From: Blepharisma stoltei
Lineage: Eukaryota > Ciliophora > Heterotrichea > Heterotrichida > Blepharismidae
DNA length: 64,000 bases
Reading direction: 5' to 3'
NCBI GenBank assembly: GCA_914767885.1
Contig: CAJZBQ010000033.1
Coordinates: forward strand, 868,001 to 932,000
Translations under genes and position numbers: made by a program
Notes under the pieces: model-generated
What the model saw: only the letters and a program-made list of their open reading frames with translations
The model's database searches: none
Told to the model about the DNA's origin: nothing
Shown here: piece after piece, positions 20,766-31,274 of the stretch
Numbering within the stretch: the first letter of the stretch is position 1
Layout: each line of letters starts with the position of its first letter

Positions 20766-23700
20766 TTAGCGCCTCTTACTCCCCCCCCATCCTTGATCGA
20801 ACGATTGACTGTAAAAATTCCTAAAAATTGGGGAAATTAACCCCAATCCTTGATCGAACGATTTTCATATCATGACAATTTTTATATAAATAAAATATAA
20901 TAGTTATCAAAAGCTTGGGAAGATGTACCTAATGAAGTTGTTTTCAGAAACTTTGAGACGATAGAAAGCTTCGGAATCAACTATTCAAAGTAAATTTAGT
21001 CATCAGCATGGGCTTAAAAACTCAATAATCTAATAAAATAGAGATTTTTTTAAAATTTTTAAAAAACAAATTTTAATTTAATAAGTAACAATTAAAAATT
21101 TATACAGTTTAAAGGGGTAACTAATAAATCAAAATATAAAAAATTGGTATTTTTATGAAATTAATTCAATTTTTTGCTGTGTAAAAATAATTATTAAATA
21201 CTCTTAACCCTCTTATTTAAAAGTAAATAAAAAAAAATTTATATATATATTTTATTTTATATATAAATTTTTTTTCCCAAAAAAATTTTTTTTAACCCCC
21301 ATCCTTGATCAAACGATGGCGAGTCGTTCGATCAAGGATGGGGGGGGGAGTTAGTCTTTACTATCATCTTGCTCCTTGTGTTTTGGCTTTTCACGCTCAT
21401 TCTATGCTTCATTCTTTTCCCCACTTTTTCTTCTTTTACTTTTTTATGGTTGATTTTCCCAGATTTCTTAAACTTATTTTTCCTTTCCTTGACAATCTGA
21501 TCCTTGCTTTTCAAATCTGCTTTTGGCTTATACCCGCCTCTAATTTTCTTAATGTTTTCTGGATCTTCAGCTTCCCCGATTTTTTGAATTCTTTTTTTCG
21601 TCTGATTTGACCATTGTTTGTAGAGTTTCCTGGACTTCCCATCTATTTCAAACTTTTTCTTATGTGAAGACTGGTCTTGTATGTATTTTTTCTTTTTGTT
21701 ATCCCATTTATTTTTGTCTTTTTTCGCAAGTCCTTTTTCATCATCCATAGGCAATTCTAAAGAAAGCTGAGAAAAATCTTGACCTTTTTCGAAAAAATGT
21801 GTACCATCATATTGGACGAAATCTTGAGCTTTAAATGAAGTCATTTGTCCTCGTTTCTTTTTTTGGGTTCCTTCACTATTCTGCAGCTGCATATGCTTGC
21901 TTATTCCTTCTCTTACCATAACTTCTAGTTCTTTTTCTTCACTTTCGTCAATTTGTTCAACTTCTGCACTTTTTTCATTATTTTCTTTTTTTCTCATCAG
22001 TGATAATCTTTTTTCTCTAATGGCATTTGCAGGGTTTTTTCATGAAAATTTTTAAGGGCTTTTCCTCCAAAAAACCATAAGGTTTTTTTCCTAGAAAAAT
22101 CAAGAATTTTAAGTTACCGTCATTTTGAGGAAAAAAATGCACCAGGAAAAAACACCCTAGGGATTTTCCGGGTAACTCCATTTGCAGCTTCTTCTCCTTG
22201 TGTATTTTGTGTATTTAATTCAATGATATTAAAAGCTGGCCTGAATTCTTTTAATTTTTTAGTAAAATCGTCAGTTTCTTTGTTAACTTCGAATCTTGGA
22301 TGCAGCCCATATTGAAATTCCTTACTCTCTATCTTGATAGAACGATTCTATTGAAAAATTCCTAAAAATTAGGAAAATTAAACCCCCCCTTGATCGAACG
22401 ATTTTCATATACTGCAACATATAACAAAAGATTAGTTAATATTTTTATTATAATTTATGAAAATTAGTTTTGCATTGGCAAATTTAAATGTTTTCTTAAT
22501 AATTTGCACAGAATTAATTATCTGAAGGGCTTTAGCCATCAACCTTGCCTCAAAAGCTTAATAATCTAAAAAATCTAGAATTATTATAAATTAAAAATAA
22601 TTAATAAAATATTTTATAGAGGTAAGGGGCAACTAAAATTTTAAATTTTCACAATTTTTCGTTTTAATAGTTTAATCCTCTTATTTAAAAAATACACCAA
22701 AAAATGAAAATAATATATATTATTTTTTATATATTAATTTTTCCTTAAACCCCCATCCTTGATCGAAGGACTGTGGCTCGTTAGATCAATGATGGGGAGC
22801 TAGCTCTTTTCGCAGATTCAAGGCTTGCACTTTCTTTTGTTTTATTATATAACTTTGTTGCGTTTTTCACTGATAGTTTTTTCCTCATAAGTTCGTCTGG
22901 GTCAATGCAGAGACATAACTGGTTTAAATCTTCTCGTTCTTGTGTAATTTCTGCTTCCCCGAAATACCCTATGTTTTTGATTTCTGGGTTTCCTATATGC
23001 ATTATTGTATCAATATAATAAGGAATATCTGGGTTTGTGATAAGGGCGTAGCAGTGGCCATCTCGTCCAGCCCTTGCAGCTCTCCCTGATCTGTGGATAA
23101 ATAGCTTTGGGGTGGATGGGAAATCATAATGAATTACATTGTCGAGTAAAGGAATATCAAGACCTCTGGCAGATACATCAGTAGTTATCATAAGCTTTAC
23201 ATGTTTTCTTCTAAATTTATCTAAAGCGTTATTTCTGGCTTCTTGATCTAAAGCACCATACAGTCCAATGCATTTTATGTTACCTTTGTTTAGAAGAAAT
23301 TCAAGATATTCTACATGATGCCTTGTGGATACAAAAATCATAGTCAGCTCGTCAGGGCTTTCTAAATTCACAACATGTTTTAATATATACATCAGTGCAC
23401 AATCTTTATCCTCAGATCTGATGACAAAAAAATCAAGTTTTAGCTCAGTCGGCAGCTTGTATTCTTGATCAAGCTTTACCAATGTCGGGTGGCTTAGCCC
23501 TGTTTTTGCAAATTGTGTTAAAAACTCTGGAAGAGTCGCTGAAAAACATAAAGTCTGCTTATTTGGATTTGTGGTTGAAGATAAGATTTCTTGGACCTGC
23601 TCCATTAAGCCCATCTCTATTAATCTATCAGATTCGTCCAATACGACCATTTCAACTGATGCCAATGAATAATTAAGTTCTATGCTTTATTTATAAGGTT

Positions 23701-24185
23701 TTTCCTATATTAAAAAAAATATTATCATTTTTCTATTAAAAAATAAAAATCTTGACTGTAAAATATCTATCCTTTTAAGAAAGCCAGAATAATATAAAAT
23801 GCATAAGTCTCCCAGGCGTCGCAATAATTATATCAGGATTTTCCGCAAGCTTTGAAAATTCATTTTTCAGTCCTTCCCCACCAACAAGGACACAGACCTT
23901 CAATGAAGAAAATTTGCATAATTCAATCGCAAATTTTAATGTCTGCATCGCCAATTCACGTGTAGGAGAAATCACAAGCCCACGAGCTCCGACCACAGTG
24001 GAATGCTCCTTAAGTTTCTGTATCATTGGGATCAGAAAAGCTGCTGTTTTGCCAGATCCAGTTCTAGCCACAGCAATCATGTCTTGTCCAGATAAAGCAA
24101 CTGGGATGACTTTTCTTTGGATAGGAGTGGGCAATGTATAGCCTTTTTTCTTGATGGCTCGAAAGAGATAAGGATGTAAACTCAT
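20766..24185 (-). CDS. DDX54: DEAD-box RNA helicase, DDX54/Dbp10 type
   Basis: ATG 24185 (first in frame) opens [20 protein letters not shown]. The Q motif [10 protein letters not shown]-loop ARTGSGKT, motif Ia PTRELA, GG, TPGR, a DESD in place of DEAD ([13 protein letters not shown]), SAT (CFSATLP), and [11 protein letters not shown] are all present. The C-terminal part ([19 protein letters not shown], then a Lys-rich tail) matches the Dbp10 C-terminal domain. Four IESs (23683-23794, 22325-22802, 22020-22174, 20779-21353) are removed to restore the frame; the stop TAA lies 9 bp beyond the last one, giving ...VKTKRR. Dbp10 works in nucleolar 60S assembly (family knowledge). Confidence 0.92.
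20779..21353. mobile_element. Family B MITE-like IES, copy 1
   Basis: 575 bp, TA 20777-20778 and 21352-21353. Word CATCCTTGATCGAACGA after a poly-C run, repeated about 50 bp in behind TTAACCCC, and as a hairpin at the other end. It lies four codons before the DDX54-like stop. Confidence 0.9.
22020..22174. other. 155-bp IES inside an imperfect 15-bp direct repeat
   Basis: TA 22018-22019 and 22173-22174. On the gene strand both flanks read CTGCAAATGnnnTTA, and the ends are inverted (AGGGTGTTTTTTCCTG / AGGGTTTTTTCATG). Removal joins GEEAANG to VREKRLSLM. Confidence 0.7.
22325..22802. mobile_element. Family B MITE-like IES, diverged copy
   Basis: 478 bp, TA 22323-22324 and 22801-22802. It carries CTTGATCGAACGATTTTCATAT and CCCCCATCCTTGATCGAAGGA words, with several substitutions. 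Removal joins LESAKRA to [11 protein letters not shown]. Confidence 0.85.
23683..23794. other. 112-bp IES in the helicase core
   Basis: TA 23681-23682 and 23793-23794. Removal joins TPGRLMHFI to [16 protein letters not shown], continuous in the family. Confidence 0.8.
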
Positions 24186-24364
24186 ATAAAATTAAAAGGC
24201 TTATACAAAAAAAGGGTGGAATAGTTGGATATAGTTTAAATAAAAAATAGGGAAAATTATTTTTGGATTGAAGGAAAGGGATTTTATATAGGATAGTTTC
24301 GAATCCACATCCAGATTTGACCATTTTTATGACTTATAAGGAAGTTTATGGGTTTTTAAGGAAA

Positions 24365-24661
24365 TTAGATATTTTTGCTGTCAAGCTTAGATAGAAGTAA
24401 ATCACACACGGAGGTTAACTGGTTAAGGGAAGCTTCTAGGGTTTCTAATGGAGGGTTTTTGTAGGTTTGAAGACGGATATTCATTACAGGTTCTGCTGGA
24501 TGAGGAACACTGTAGCCACAGAACTCGACATCTTGGTTTTTAATTAGAAGATATCGCAGGGCGTTTCCTATTGTGTGGCCTTCTCCTGTGAATGCAAATG
24601 TGCAGCCTTTCCCAGTCTCGTCTTCTGCCACAGAGAACTTTTTATTGTCGCTTGATTCCAT
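24365..24661 (-). CDS. POLR1D: RNA polymerase I/III subunit AC19
   Basis: A complete 98-aa frame, ATG 24661 to TAA 24365, no IES. It contains GCTFAFTGEGHTIGNALRYL and VEFCGYSVPHPAEPVMNIRL, the conserved core of RPAC2/AC19, the small alpha-like subunit that pairs with AC40 in Pol I and Pol III. Length matches the family core. It lies next to two ribosome-biogenesis helicases and a tRNA gene. Confidence 0.93.
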   Translation of the reverse strand: MESSDNKKFSVAEDETGKGCTFAFTGEGHTIGNALRYLLIKNQDVEFCGYSVPHPAEPVMNIRLQTYKNPPLETLEASLNQLTSVCDLLLSKLDSKNI

Positions 24662-24868
24662 ATATTTAGCTATTTGATATTTCTCATTGTTATGGGAAAT
24701 TTATAAGTTTTTGCATTCTAATGATAAAATTAATTCAAAATACTTTGCTTTATGGAGTAAGCAAAATAAAATTATAATTTATTATATTTAATTCATAAAT
24801 ATTAACTTTTTCGTTAATAAGTGTAGGTAGCTCTATATATTTCAATGATTCTCTTAGATTCTATCCAA

Positions 24869-24940
24869 GGGTTAATGGTGAAGTGGTATCACATCTGCTT
24901 TGCAAGCAGAAGGCCCCGAGTTCAATCCTCGGTTAATCCA
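24869..24940 (+). tRNA. tRNA-Ala (anticodon TGC)
   Basis: 72 nt. Acceptor GGGTTAA pairs with TTAATCC with a G3-U70 wobble, the alanine identity element; discriminator A. Anticodon stem TCTGC/GCAGA, loop TTTGCAA, anticodon TGC at 24901-24903. T-arm CCGAG-TTCAATC-CTCGG. TTTTT follows directly as terminator. No intron, no CCA. Confidence 0.95.
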
Positions 24941-25017
24941 TTTTTATACTATCTCTTTTACGAGAAACTTTATAATCTTCACAGGTATAACGATGAAATT
25001 AGAGTTTTAATAATAAA

Positions 25018-27261
25018 ATGGCTGCAGATGAGGCTGAGACTAAATGGGAGGACCTTATTGACTCCTCTGAAATGATCGAAGCCTTAAAATCCAACAACAT
25101 GAATGAGCCTACAGATATTCAACGATCTACCTTAAAGCAATCCTGCAAATTCAAGCAAGATCTGATTATTTCAGCTAAAACAGGCAGTGGGAAAACACTA
25201 TGTTTTGCGATCCCAATTCTTCTTAGTGTTGAAAAAACCCAAGAAACCCAAGCAATTATCGTCTCTCCCACAAGAGAGCTTTGCTTACAAATCACAGCCC
25301 ATTTAAATGCAATTAATTACAAAAAGCTCGACATTCAATGCTTAATCGGAGGCATTGCTCGAGAAAAACAAGAAAGGCTGCTCAACAGGCACCCTCAAAT
25401 ATTAGTAGGAACTCCTGGAAGACTCTGGGAATTTATATGTGACCGACAAAATGATGTAGTAAGAGACATTGCCAAGGCAAAATTTTTAGTTATCGACGAA
25501 GCTGACAGGATGATTGAAATGGGCCATTTTAAAGAGCTGAGGCTTATACTAAATTATATTTATGATCCTAGCAGCGTTGCTAAAGAATCTATAGAGGTAG
25601 AAGGAGAAGGACCAATCCAAGACTTAAATTTTAATTTAGAAGGAGACATGATTGAAGAGTTTTTAGAAGAAGAGAAAAATGATAACTCCCCCCCCCCCCT
25701 CCGTGAGCGAACAAAAAAATTTTGTTCGCTCACGGAGGGGGGTTAATTTTTTTTTTTAAAAAAATTTATATAAATTTTTATAAAAAAATATTTTTTTCGA
25801 AATTTAAAAAAATCCTAATTTGCAAAAATTGGGAAGCAAATATTAATTTAATTTGCAAAATTTATGTTTTAAAACGCAATTTGTTTAAAATTAAACAGAA
25901 TTAGCTCTAGATTTCATTATACTAATTATCACTTATATATCAAAATTTTTTTCCATTAAAATTTTTTCTATTAAAAAATTTTTGTTCACTCACGGAGGGT
26001 GGGTTTTTGGTCAAAAAATGGCGATTTTTCTAATGGTTTTGTTCGCTCTCACGGAGGGGGGGGGGGAGTAAGAAAAAAAAAGAAGAAAAAAAGAAAAACA
26101 CAGTCAAAAGGCAAACTTTTTTGATTTCAGCCACCATGACTATTGAAAACCAGGCACGAAAAGTAATAAAACCTTTACAAGGGCCAAATAAAAAAAAAGA
26201 TAATGAAGAAACTGTGGTAGACAAGCTAAAAAAATTGGTACAGTTTAGAGGGAAGCCTGTAGTAGTAGATCTCACACAAAAGGAGCAGCTTCCAAGCGAA
26301 CTTACTGAGTATAAGATAAGCTGCAATGATGAGGAAAAAGAAAGCCTATTGCACTATCTTCTATACTTTTTTGCCTTATTTTGCTATAAATTGCATTATT
26401 TAAGCCTGCAAATAATACAACCCAAATACCATAAAAGAATTTGAAAACAAAAAAACAATAATTTTTGCTAATACAATTAAACAAGAAAGAAGGATAATTG
26501 AAGTCTTAAAACTTCTAGGCCACTCTGTCCTCAGACTAGATGGAAAAATGCCTCAGAGAGACAGATTTAAACGTCTCGAAAAGTAATTCCTATATAGATT
26601 CCAACAAGGCGGCTATATTCTTATAGCAACTGACGTAGCTGGCAGAGGTCTCGATCTCCCTGAAGTAGGCCTTATTATTCATTTCAGCCTCCCCAAAACT
26701 GCTGAAAACTACATCCACCGATGTGGGAGAACAGCTAGAATTTACCATAAAGGGACGTCTATTGTCCTTGTAGGGCCATCTGATGTCAGAAGCTTAAGGA
26801 CAATCCAGACAATGCTTGGCCGAGACATTTTAAATTACCATTGCAACCTAGAAGAATGGAAAAGGGCTGAACATTTTGTAAAAATCGCCAAAGAAGTGTC
26901 ACATATAGAAAACAGTCATCAGATAGGAAATAAACAAAGCAGCTGGGAACAAAAAGTGGCAGAAGAAGCGGGGCTGGATACTGAAGCAAAAATGGAAGCT
27001 GGGCCAAGGAAAAAGTTAAAGTTTTTGAAAAAACAGCTGGAGCAGTCAAAAGCTAAGGTAGAAGTACCGATGAAGAGAACTTCGGTGATCACCCCAGAGC
27101 TATTCCAAATGGCAGGCCTTTTGGTTAAGATTTTCCCTGCTTTTTTCAGGCACTTACTCGAAAAATATAGTATAAATCTCTTTGGACCAAATAGAGCTGA
27201 GGAAATATGCTTGAAAATTATTGACCTCTCCAAATGCAAAAAACAACAAAAACTGATTTAA
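25018..27261 (+). CDS. DDX24: DEAD-box RNA helicase, DDX24/Mak5 type
   Basis: ATG 25018 opens MAADEAETKWEDLIDSSEMI. Motifs in order: AKTGSGKT, SPTREL, GG, TPGR, DEADRMIEMGHF, an acidic insert, SAT (LISATMT), ATDVAGRGLDLP, HRCGRTAR. The MGHF after DEAD and the long insert before SAT are Mak5/DDX24 features. IESs 25685-26070 and 26366-26417 and a 15-nt intron (26583-26597) must be removed; then EEKNDKKKKEEKK, HYLLYNPNTIKEF and RLEKFQQGGY read through. The C-terminus (KKLKFLKKQLEQSKAK) is basic. The family acts in 60S subunit assembly in the nucleolus. Confidence 0.92.
25685..26070. mobile_element. Family A MITE-like IES, copy 2 (inverted)
   Basis: 386 bp, TA 25683-25684 and 26069-26070; nearly identical to the copy at 8046-8431 but with the hairpin end on the left. 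It sits in the acidic insert before motif III. Confidence 0.93.
26366..26417. other. 52-bp IES
   Basis: TA 26364-26365 and 26416-26417; ends TACTTTTTTGCC and TATTATTTGCAGG inverted. Removal joins LLHYLLY to NPNTIKEF. Confidence 0.8.
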
Positions 27262-27278
27262 ATTTACAAAATTTTCAG

Positions 27279-28403
27279 CTAATTAAGATTTTCTTCAAAA
27301 GTTACATAAAATGGCAAGCCTTCAGCTGAGCTTAATACAGCCCAGTTTCCATCACTAGCTGTAGCTAGATCCTAATTATAAATTACTGTGATTTCGGCTG
27401 CAGGCTGAAGCATGGTTTCTCATATCATTGTGAAATCTATATAGCTAAACAAGCTTAAATACCCTCCAGAAGTCACAACCAGCAGCCCTTTATTTAAAAA
27501 TCCACTGCAAAGGACTTCCACCACGTTTTCCTCATGTCTTTTTCTTTTTAACAAAATATTGGTATCCCCTTCACTGCTTATCAGACTTAATGGGATTTCT
27601 ATAATATTTCAATTTTCAGGCCGCAAAATAGTTAAACAGCCTTCTCCAGTTCTCCCACTTCTGGTGCCAGCTAATGCAAATCATAGCCCAGCGCTTGGTT
27701 TTCTTATGACTTCTACACTCTCTTCGTCAGCTTCTTCTTGCTCATATCTGATTTCTAAAACTTGGGCAAAGCTGGGGTAATTTCAAACTTTTACTTTATT
27801 TTCGCTACCTTGGGATAATATAAAATTGTTTAAAACTGCTAAACCTGTGACTCAACCTTCATGGGCGCGGATTTTTCTGCTGATTTTTAGTCTGAAGCCA
27901 TCTTCATTGCAACTGACATGACAAATATATATGCTTTATCACATAAATTTTATTATTTTTATATTATTTATATATAAAAATTTATTTTCATATCTTAAAG
28001 TATAGATAATATTGTCAATTCCACAGCTTATAATGTCCTGGTTAATCCATTCAATATCTTTAATATCATATGTATGCAGTTTTGACCCAGCTAGATTAGA
28101 TCATTTTTCAGGCCTGATTTCTCTTCTCGTTATTAATTCAATATATCCTTCACTGCTGCCACAGGCTATCATATATTCATTATTAAGCTTGACTTTACTA
28201 TATTTTATTGCTGTAATTCCTCCCCCTCCGAATATTGAAGAGCTGCAGGTCAAAATGCATTGGTCTTTGTGGATTGCTTCAAAGCGGTAATATTTTATGT
28301 TCCCATCTTCACAGCCTATGACGATTCTTGAGTTGTCTGGCTGAATGTCAATGCAGTTTATACCTATATTACCTTGTGCTGTTGTAAGAGCGATTACCGC
28401 CAT
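27279..28403 (-). CDS. WD40-repeat protein
   Basis: ATG 28403 opens MAVIALTTAQGNIGINCIDI and TAG 27279 closes it after removing IES 27930-27992 and a 15-nt intron (27372-27386). Blade-like strands recur: IDIQPDNSRIVIGCEDGNIKYY, IEWINQDIISCGIDN, IRAHEGWVTGLAVLNNFILS, ENKVKVWNYP. TGA encodes Trp at blade ends. About 330 aa, enough for one seven-bladed propeller. A scaffold role is the default for the fold; I cannot assign a complex. Confidence 0.8.
27930..27992. other. 63-bp IES in the WD40 gene
   Basis: TA 27928-27929 and 27991-27992; ends TATGAAAATAAATTTT / TATATGCTTTATCAC. Removal joins IIYTLRY to ICHVSCNEDG. Confidence 0.65.
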
Positions 28404-28802
28404 CTTATTTAAATAAAATTAATCAATTTTTTGTAATATAATGATGATTTATATGCGGAAATGTGCAATATTAATTATCATTATTTGATAAATTAGGGTA
28501 ATAAAGGTGTAGAATAAAGCAATATTAGAATAAAAATAAGGCATTAAAGACTGTTTTTTTTAAAACATAAATCAGCGGCTTCATGCCAAATGGCTGTGTA
28601 TTTTTCATAGATCGATATTTCCTAGGGGAAAACTTAATCAAAACAATTTTGATTGACCAAAAAACCGTTAAATTTCTGCCAAATCGTACACTATCTAAAA
28701 ATTTTCTACCAAATTTTCTTCTATGAAATTTCCGCTATTAAAAGTTCACAATCATTGGATCTGCACCCTAAATCAGCTTTTGCAGAATAGATATTTGTGA
28801 AT
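28404..28802. other. Intergenic, contains a stretch shared with an IES
   Basis: No gene. 28655-28700 (GACCAAAAAACCGTTAAATT, then TGCCAAAT) resembles the IES at 9627-9687. The rest is AT-rich spacer. Confidence 0.4.
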
Positions 28803-29693
28803 TTATTTGGATGAATTTCCTATAAGCCTCATCGTCATCTCATATGCCAAGAATGTAATTCCATTAACAGGAAAAGCTCTTGCCATGCACGGTATAAATC
28901 CTTTATACAGCCCTGCAGCCCCTTCACTTGCAATTGTTTTTTTAATGCAATCCATCGTCCCCTTATAAGCAGGGTTAGCTAACGAGTCAGCCTGAAGTTT
29001 TGACTTAATCGCATCAATTGGGTACCAAGGAGCCCAATACGCATACCCACAGAATCCTCCCGTCAAAAACAAATAAAGCATAGGGACATCTTTTTTAGTC
29101 CCACCTTTAGGTATCAAATATTTATTAATAATATATTCATAGCACCCAAAATACGTCGCAAATGTGCAGGCTTCTCTCAATAATGTAATATAAAACCCTT
29201 TAAAAATCCCTCTTAGGCCATGATTTCTGCTGATAGTCCTAATACAGTCTATATCACCTTTATATATTGGGTCGCCTCTTGGGTCGACTTTTCCTTGAAT
29301 TTGCATGCGTATCCTGAAATTTTCTGCAGGACAAGAAACTATGGTATTCGCCATCCCTGCAATTGAGCCACATAAAGCGTAATCTAAGGTTTCCAGGTCT
29401 TTTCCACCTTTAAAATGTTTCAGAAGCCTTTTACTGTTTTCCAGAACTCCAAATTGAATAGAAACGCATGCTCCAACACCTATAAGAGGCCCTGTGGAGC
29501 CTCTCCAAAATGCTAAAACCCCTTCATTTTTTATGACTGAAAGAGTCGCGGCTACTGCACTTTGGCGCTGAGAACTTGCTGCGAGCCTTACTTTAATCAT
29601 GTCAAATGGCTGGCCTGAGAGAACTTGGGCAAAACCTCCAATGGTCCCACCTACGAAGTCTTTGAGGTTTTCTGAAAAATTAGCCTCAGACAT
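28803..29693 (-). CDS. Mitochondrial carrier family (SLC25) protein
   Basis: 296 aa, uninterrupted, ATG 29693 to TAA 28803. Three carrier repeats are visible, each with the PX(D/E)XX(K/R) motif: GQPFDMIKVRL, CPAENFRIRMQ, YPIDAIKSKLQ, and the following GxxGxxxG-type patches. The length is standard. The overall pattern (GTIGGFAQVLSGQPFD, YKGFIPCMARAFPVNG) is closest in memory to carnitine/acylcarnitine and basic amino-acid carriers (SLC25A20/A29). It sits in the inner mitochondrial membrane; the substrate is not decided by sequence. Confidence 0.92.
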   Translation of the reverse strand: MSEANFSENLKDFVGGTIGGFAQVLSGQPFDMIKVRLAASSQRQSAVAATLSVIKNEGVLAFWRGSTGPLIGVGACVSIQFGVLENSKRLLKHFKGGKDLETLDYALCGSIAGMANTIVSCPAENFRIRMQIQGKVDPRGDPIYKGDIDCIRTISRNHGLRGIFKGFYITLLREACTFATYFGCYEYIINKYLIPKGGTKKDVPMLYLFLTGGFCGYAYWAPWYPIDAIKSKLQADSLANPAYKGTMDCIKKTIASEGAAGLYKGFIPCMARAFPVNGITFLAYEMTMRLIGNSSK

Positions 29694-29747
29694 TTTTAAT
29701 AAAAAACCAAAATTAGTGCTATAAATATTAATTTTTTGTATAAATAA

Positions 29748-30590
29748 CTACACTGCGTCTCTAGCAAGCTTAAAAGGACAAACGGGGATTTCTTCTTGGT
29801 ATTCGTCTTCGACTACTAAAATTTCATCTTTAGGATACTTTATATACTCCTTAAGTTTCGAAGGAGAAAACTTTTCTATTCTCGTTGTTTTCATTTTATA
29901 CATAAATGAGCCATGTGGCGAATTATTCGGACTAGATGTCTCGCTTTTGAAATTTTTTGCTGAAATTTCCATATCACAAATTCTTTTGGCTTTTAGAGGA
30001 TGGTAATAGCTATTATACAAAGCTTTGCTCATTAGCTTTGGAGAGGTATTTTGCAGAGGAAGATTGATTTTATAGGTTTTTGAAGAATCAATTTTGTTAT
30101 TTGCTCTTGGGGATTTAGTGCTATCAATATCAAAAGTTTTAAGGAGCTTCTCTGATGCACTCGGTCGAACGAAATCATGGGTTTCTATATACTCTAGCTC
30201 TTCTTTATTGTGGAGGCAGTATTTTAATTCTAAATTCTTGTATATTTCTTTATAAATCTCTGTTCGCTTTTGTGCCTCCCATTTCAATGATCCTATAACA
30301 TTTTCTTTTATTATCTTCCTAGAGACTGGACTATTAGATTTTATTTTAGGTTTTTGCTTGACCTGCTTCTTATGCACTCTTGGGCTTTTAGAAGCTGTTT
30401 CTTCAAGTTTAGAAGGTTTTTTCAAAGATATATTTTTAACTACACATTTTGGACTTTGAGTTTGTCCATTGTCAACTTTCCGCTGTGAATCATGTTTTCT
30501 TTTAGGACTTCCAAGCTTTTGCCCTTTTTCAACTAAATTAAAAGCTTTTGCTTTTAAAGATTCCTTTCTAGTGAACTTTTCACCTATCAT
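29748..30590 (-). CDS. Basic low-complexity protein, unknown
   Basis: 280 aa, ATG 30590 to TAG 29748, with no IES, intron or TGA. Lys/Ser/Pro-rich N-terminal half with several SP sites (LGSPKRK, QTQSPK, SKSPRVHKK), a helical middle (LKWEAQKRTEIYKEIYKNLE) and an acidic end (VVEDEYQEEIPV). It looks like an intrinsically disordered, phosphorylated cytoskeletal or nuclear protein. Family not recognised. Confidence 0.65.
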   Translation of the reverse strand: MIGEKFTRKESLKAKAFNLVEKGQKLGSPKRKHDSQRKVDNGQTQSPKCVVKNISLKKPSKLEETASKSPRVHKKQVKQKPKIKSNSPVSRKIIKENVIGSLKWEAQKRTEIYKEIYKNLELKYCLHNKEELEYIETHDFVRPSASEKLLKTFDIDSTKSPRANNKIDSSKTYKINLPLQNTSPKLMSKALYNSYYHPLKAKRICDMEISAKNFKSETSSPNNSPHGSFMYKMKTTRIEKFSPSKLKEYIKYPKDEILVVEDEYQEEIPVCPFKLARDAV

Positions 30591-31274
30591 TTTTAATAAT
30601 CTCAGAAATTTGAAACCTTTATTAATTATCGTAAATAGTCCATATTAAGACTATAGAATTGAGTTATTGAAGTATTTAACTTAAAATAAATATCATATAT
30701 ATCAAATTTATTATTAGAATATTTGTTTGTGTGTGGTTAGATTAATAAATTAATTTTTATGCGTCATTATAATAATTTATATAGAAATAATGAGATTCTT
30801 TAAAAATAGGATTTATTTCATAAATAAAAATTAAACTAAAAAAGCAGATTAATAATATATATTTATCAAAAACTTTTAATTATCCAAATTTTGCCCTTTG
30901 ATGTTATATAGCAATCTGATATATTTATATAGAAATTTGTGAAATATACTAAAAATAAAATTTAAACTTATTTATCAAATTTTTGTTTAAGATAAATGCG
31001 ATAATAATTAAACAAAAATTAGAAGTCTTATACGATCAAAGCTATGCTACTTGTTATAATATAGAATTTAATTAGCAAAACTTAACTAGAAACTCATTAA
31101 TCAAAAATAGTTGGATTTTGCTGGGCACTCAGAATGCTGATGAGCAAGATTTTAAAAAAATTATATGATGCTTCAAAATAAGGGTTTCTGTGAGAATTAA
31201 AGCACTAGCCCATTCTTAGCATTAAATAATTTGGAAATTAATTTAAGTAAAATGGGGGTATATAAATAATTTTA
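30591..31274. other. Intergenic AT-rich spacer
   Basis: 684 bp of very AT-rich sequence. Its last part (about 31240-31275) holds AAAATGGGGGTATATAAATA just before the next gene, a possible TATA-type promoter that recurs at about 34072. Confidence 0.45.

Noticed and set aside
22020-22174. Mutator-type element on the basis of a 9-bp repeat
   Set aside because: The repeat is 9 bp plus a partial match and a TA pointer fits too; there are no recognisable long Mutator TIRs. Kept only as an IES.
25722-25904. Open frame MFAHGGGLIFFFKK inside a MITE
   Set aside because: It lies wholly within a family A element, arises from the word and AT core, and is not conserved as a protein.
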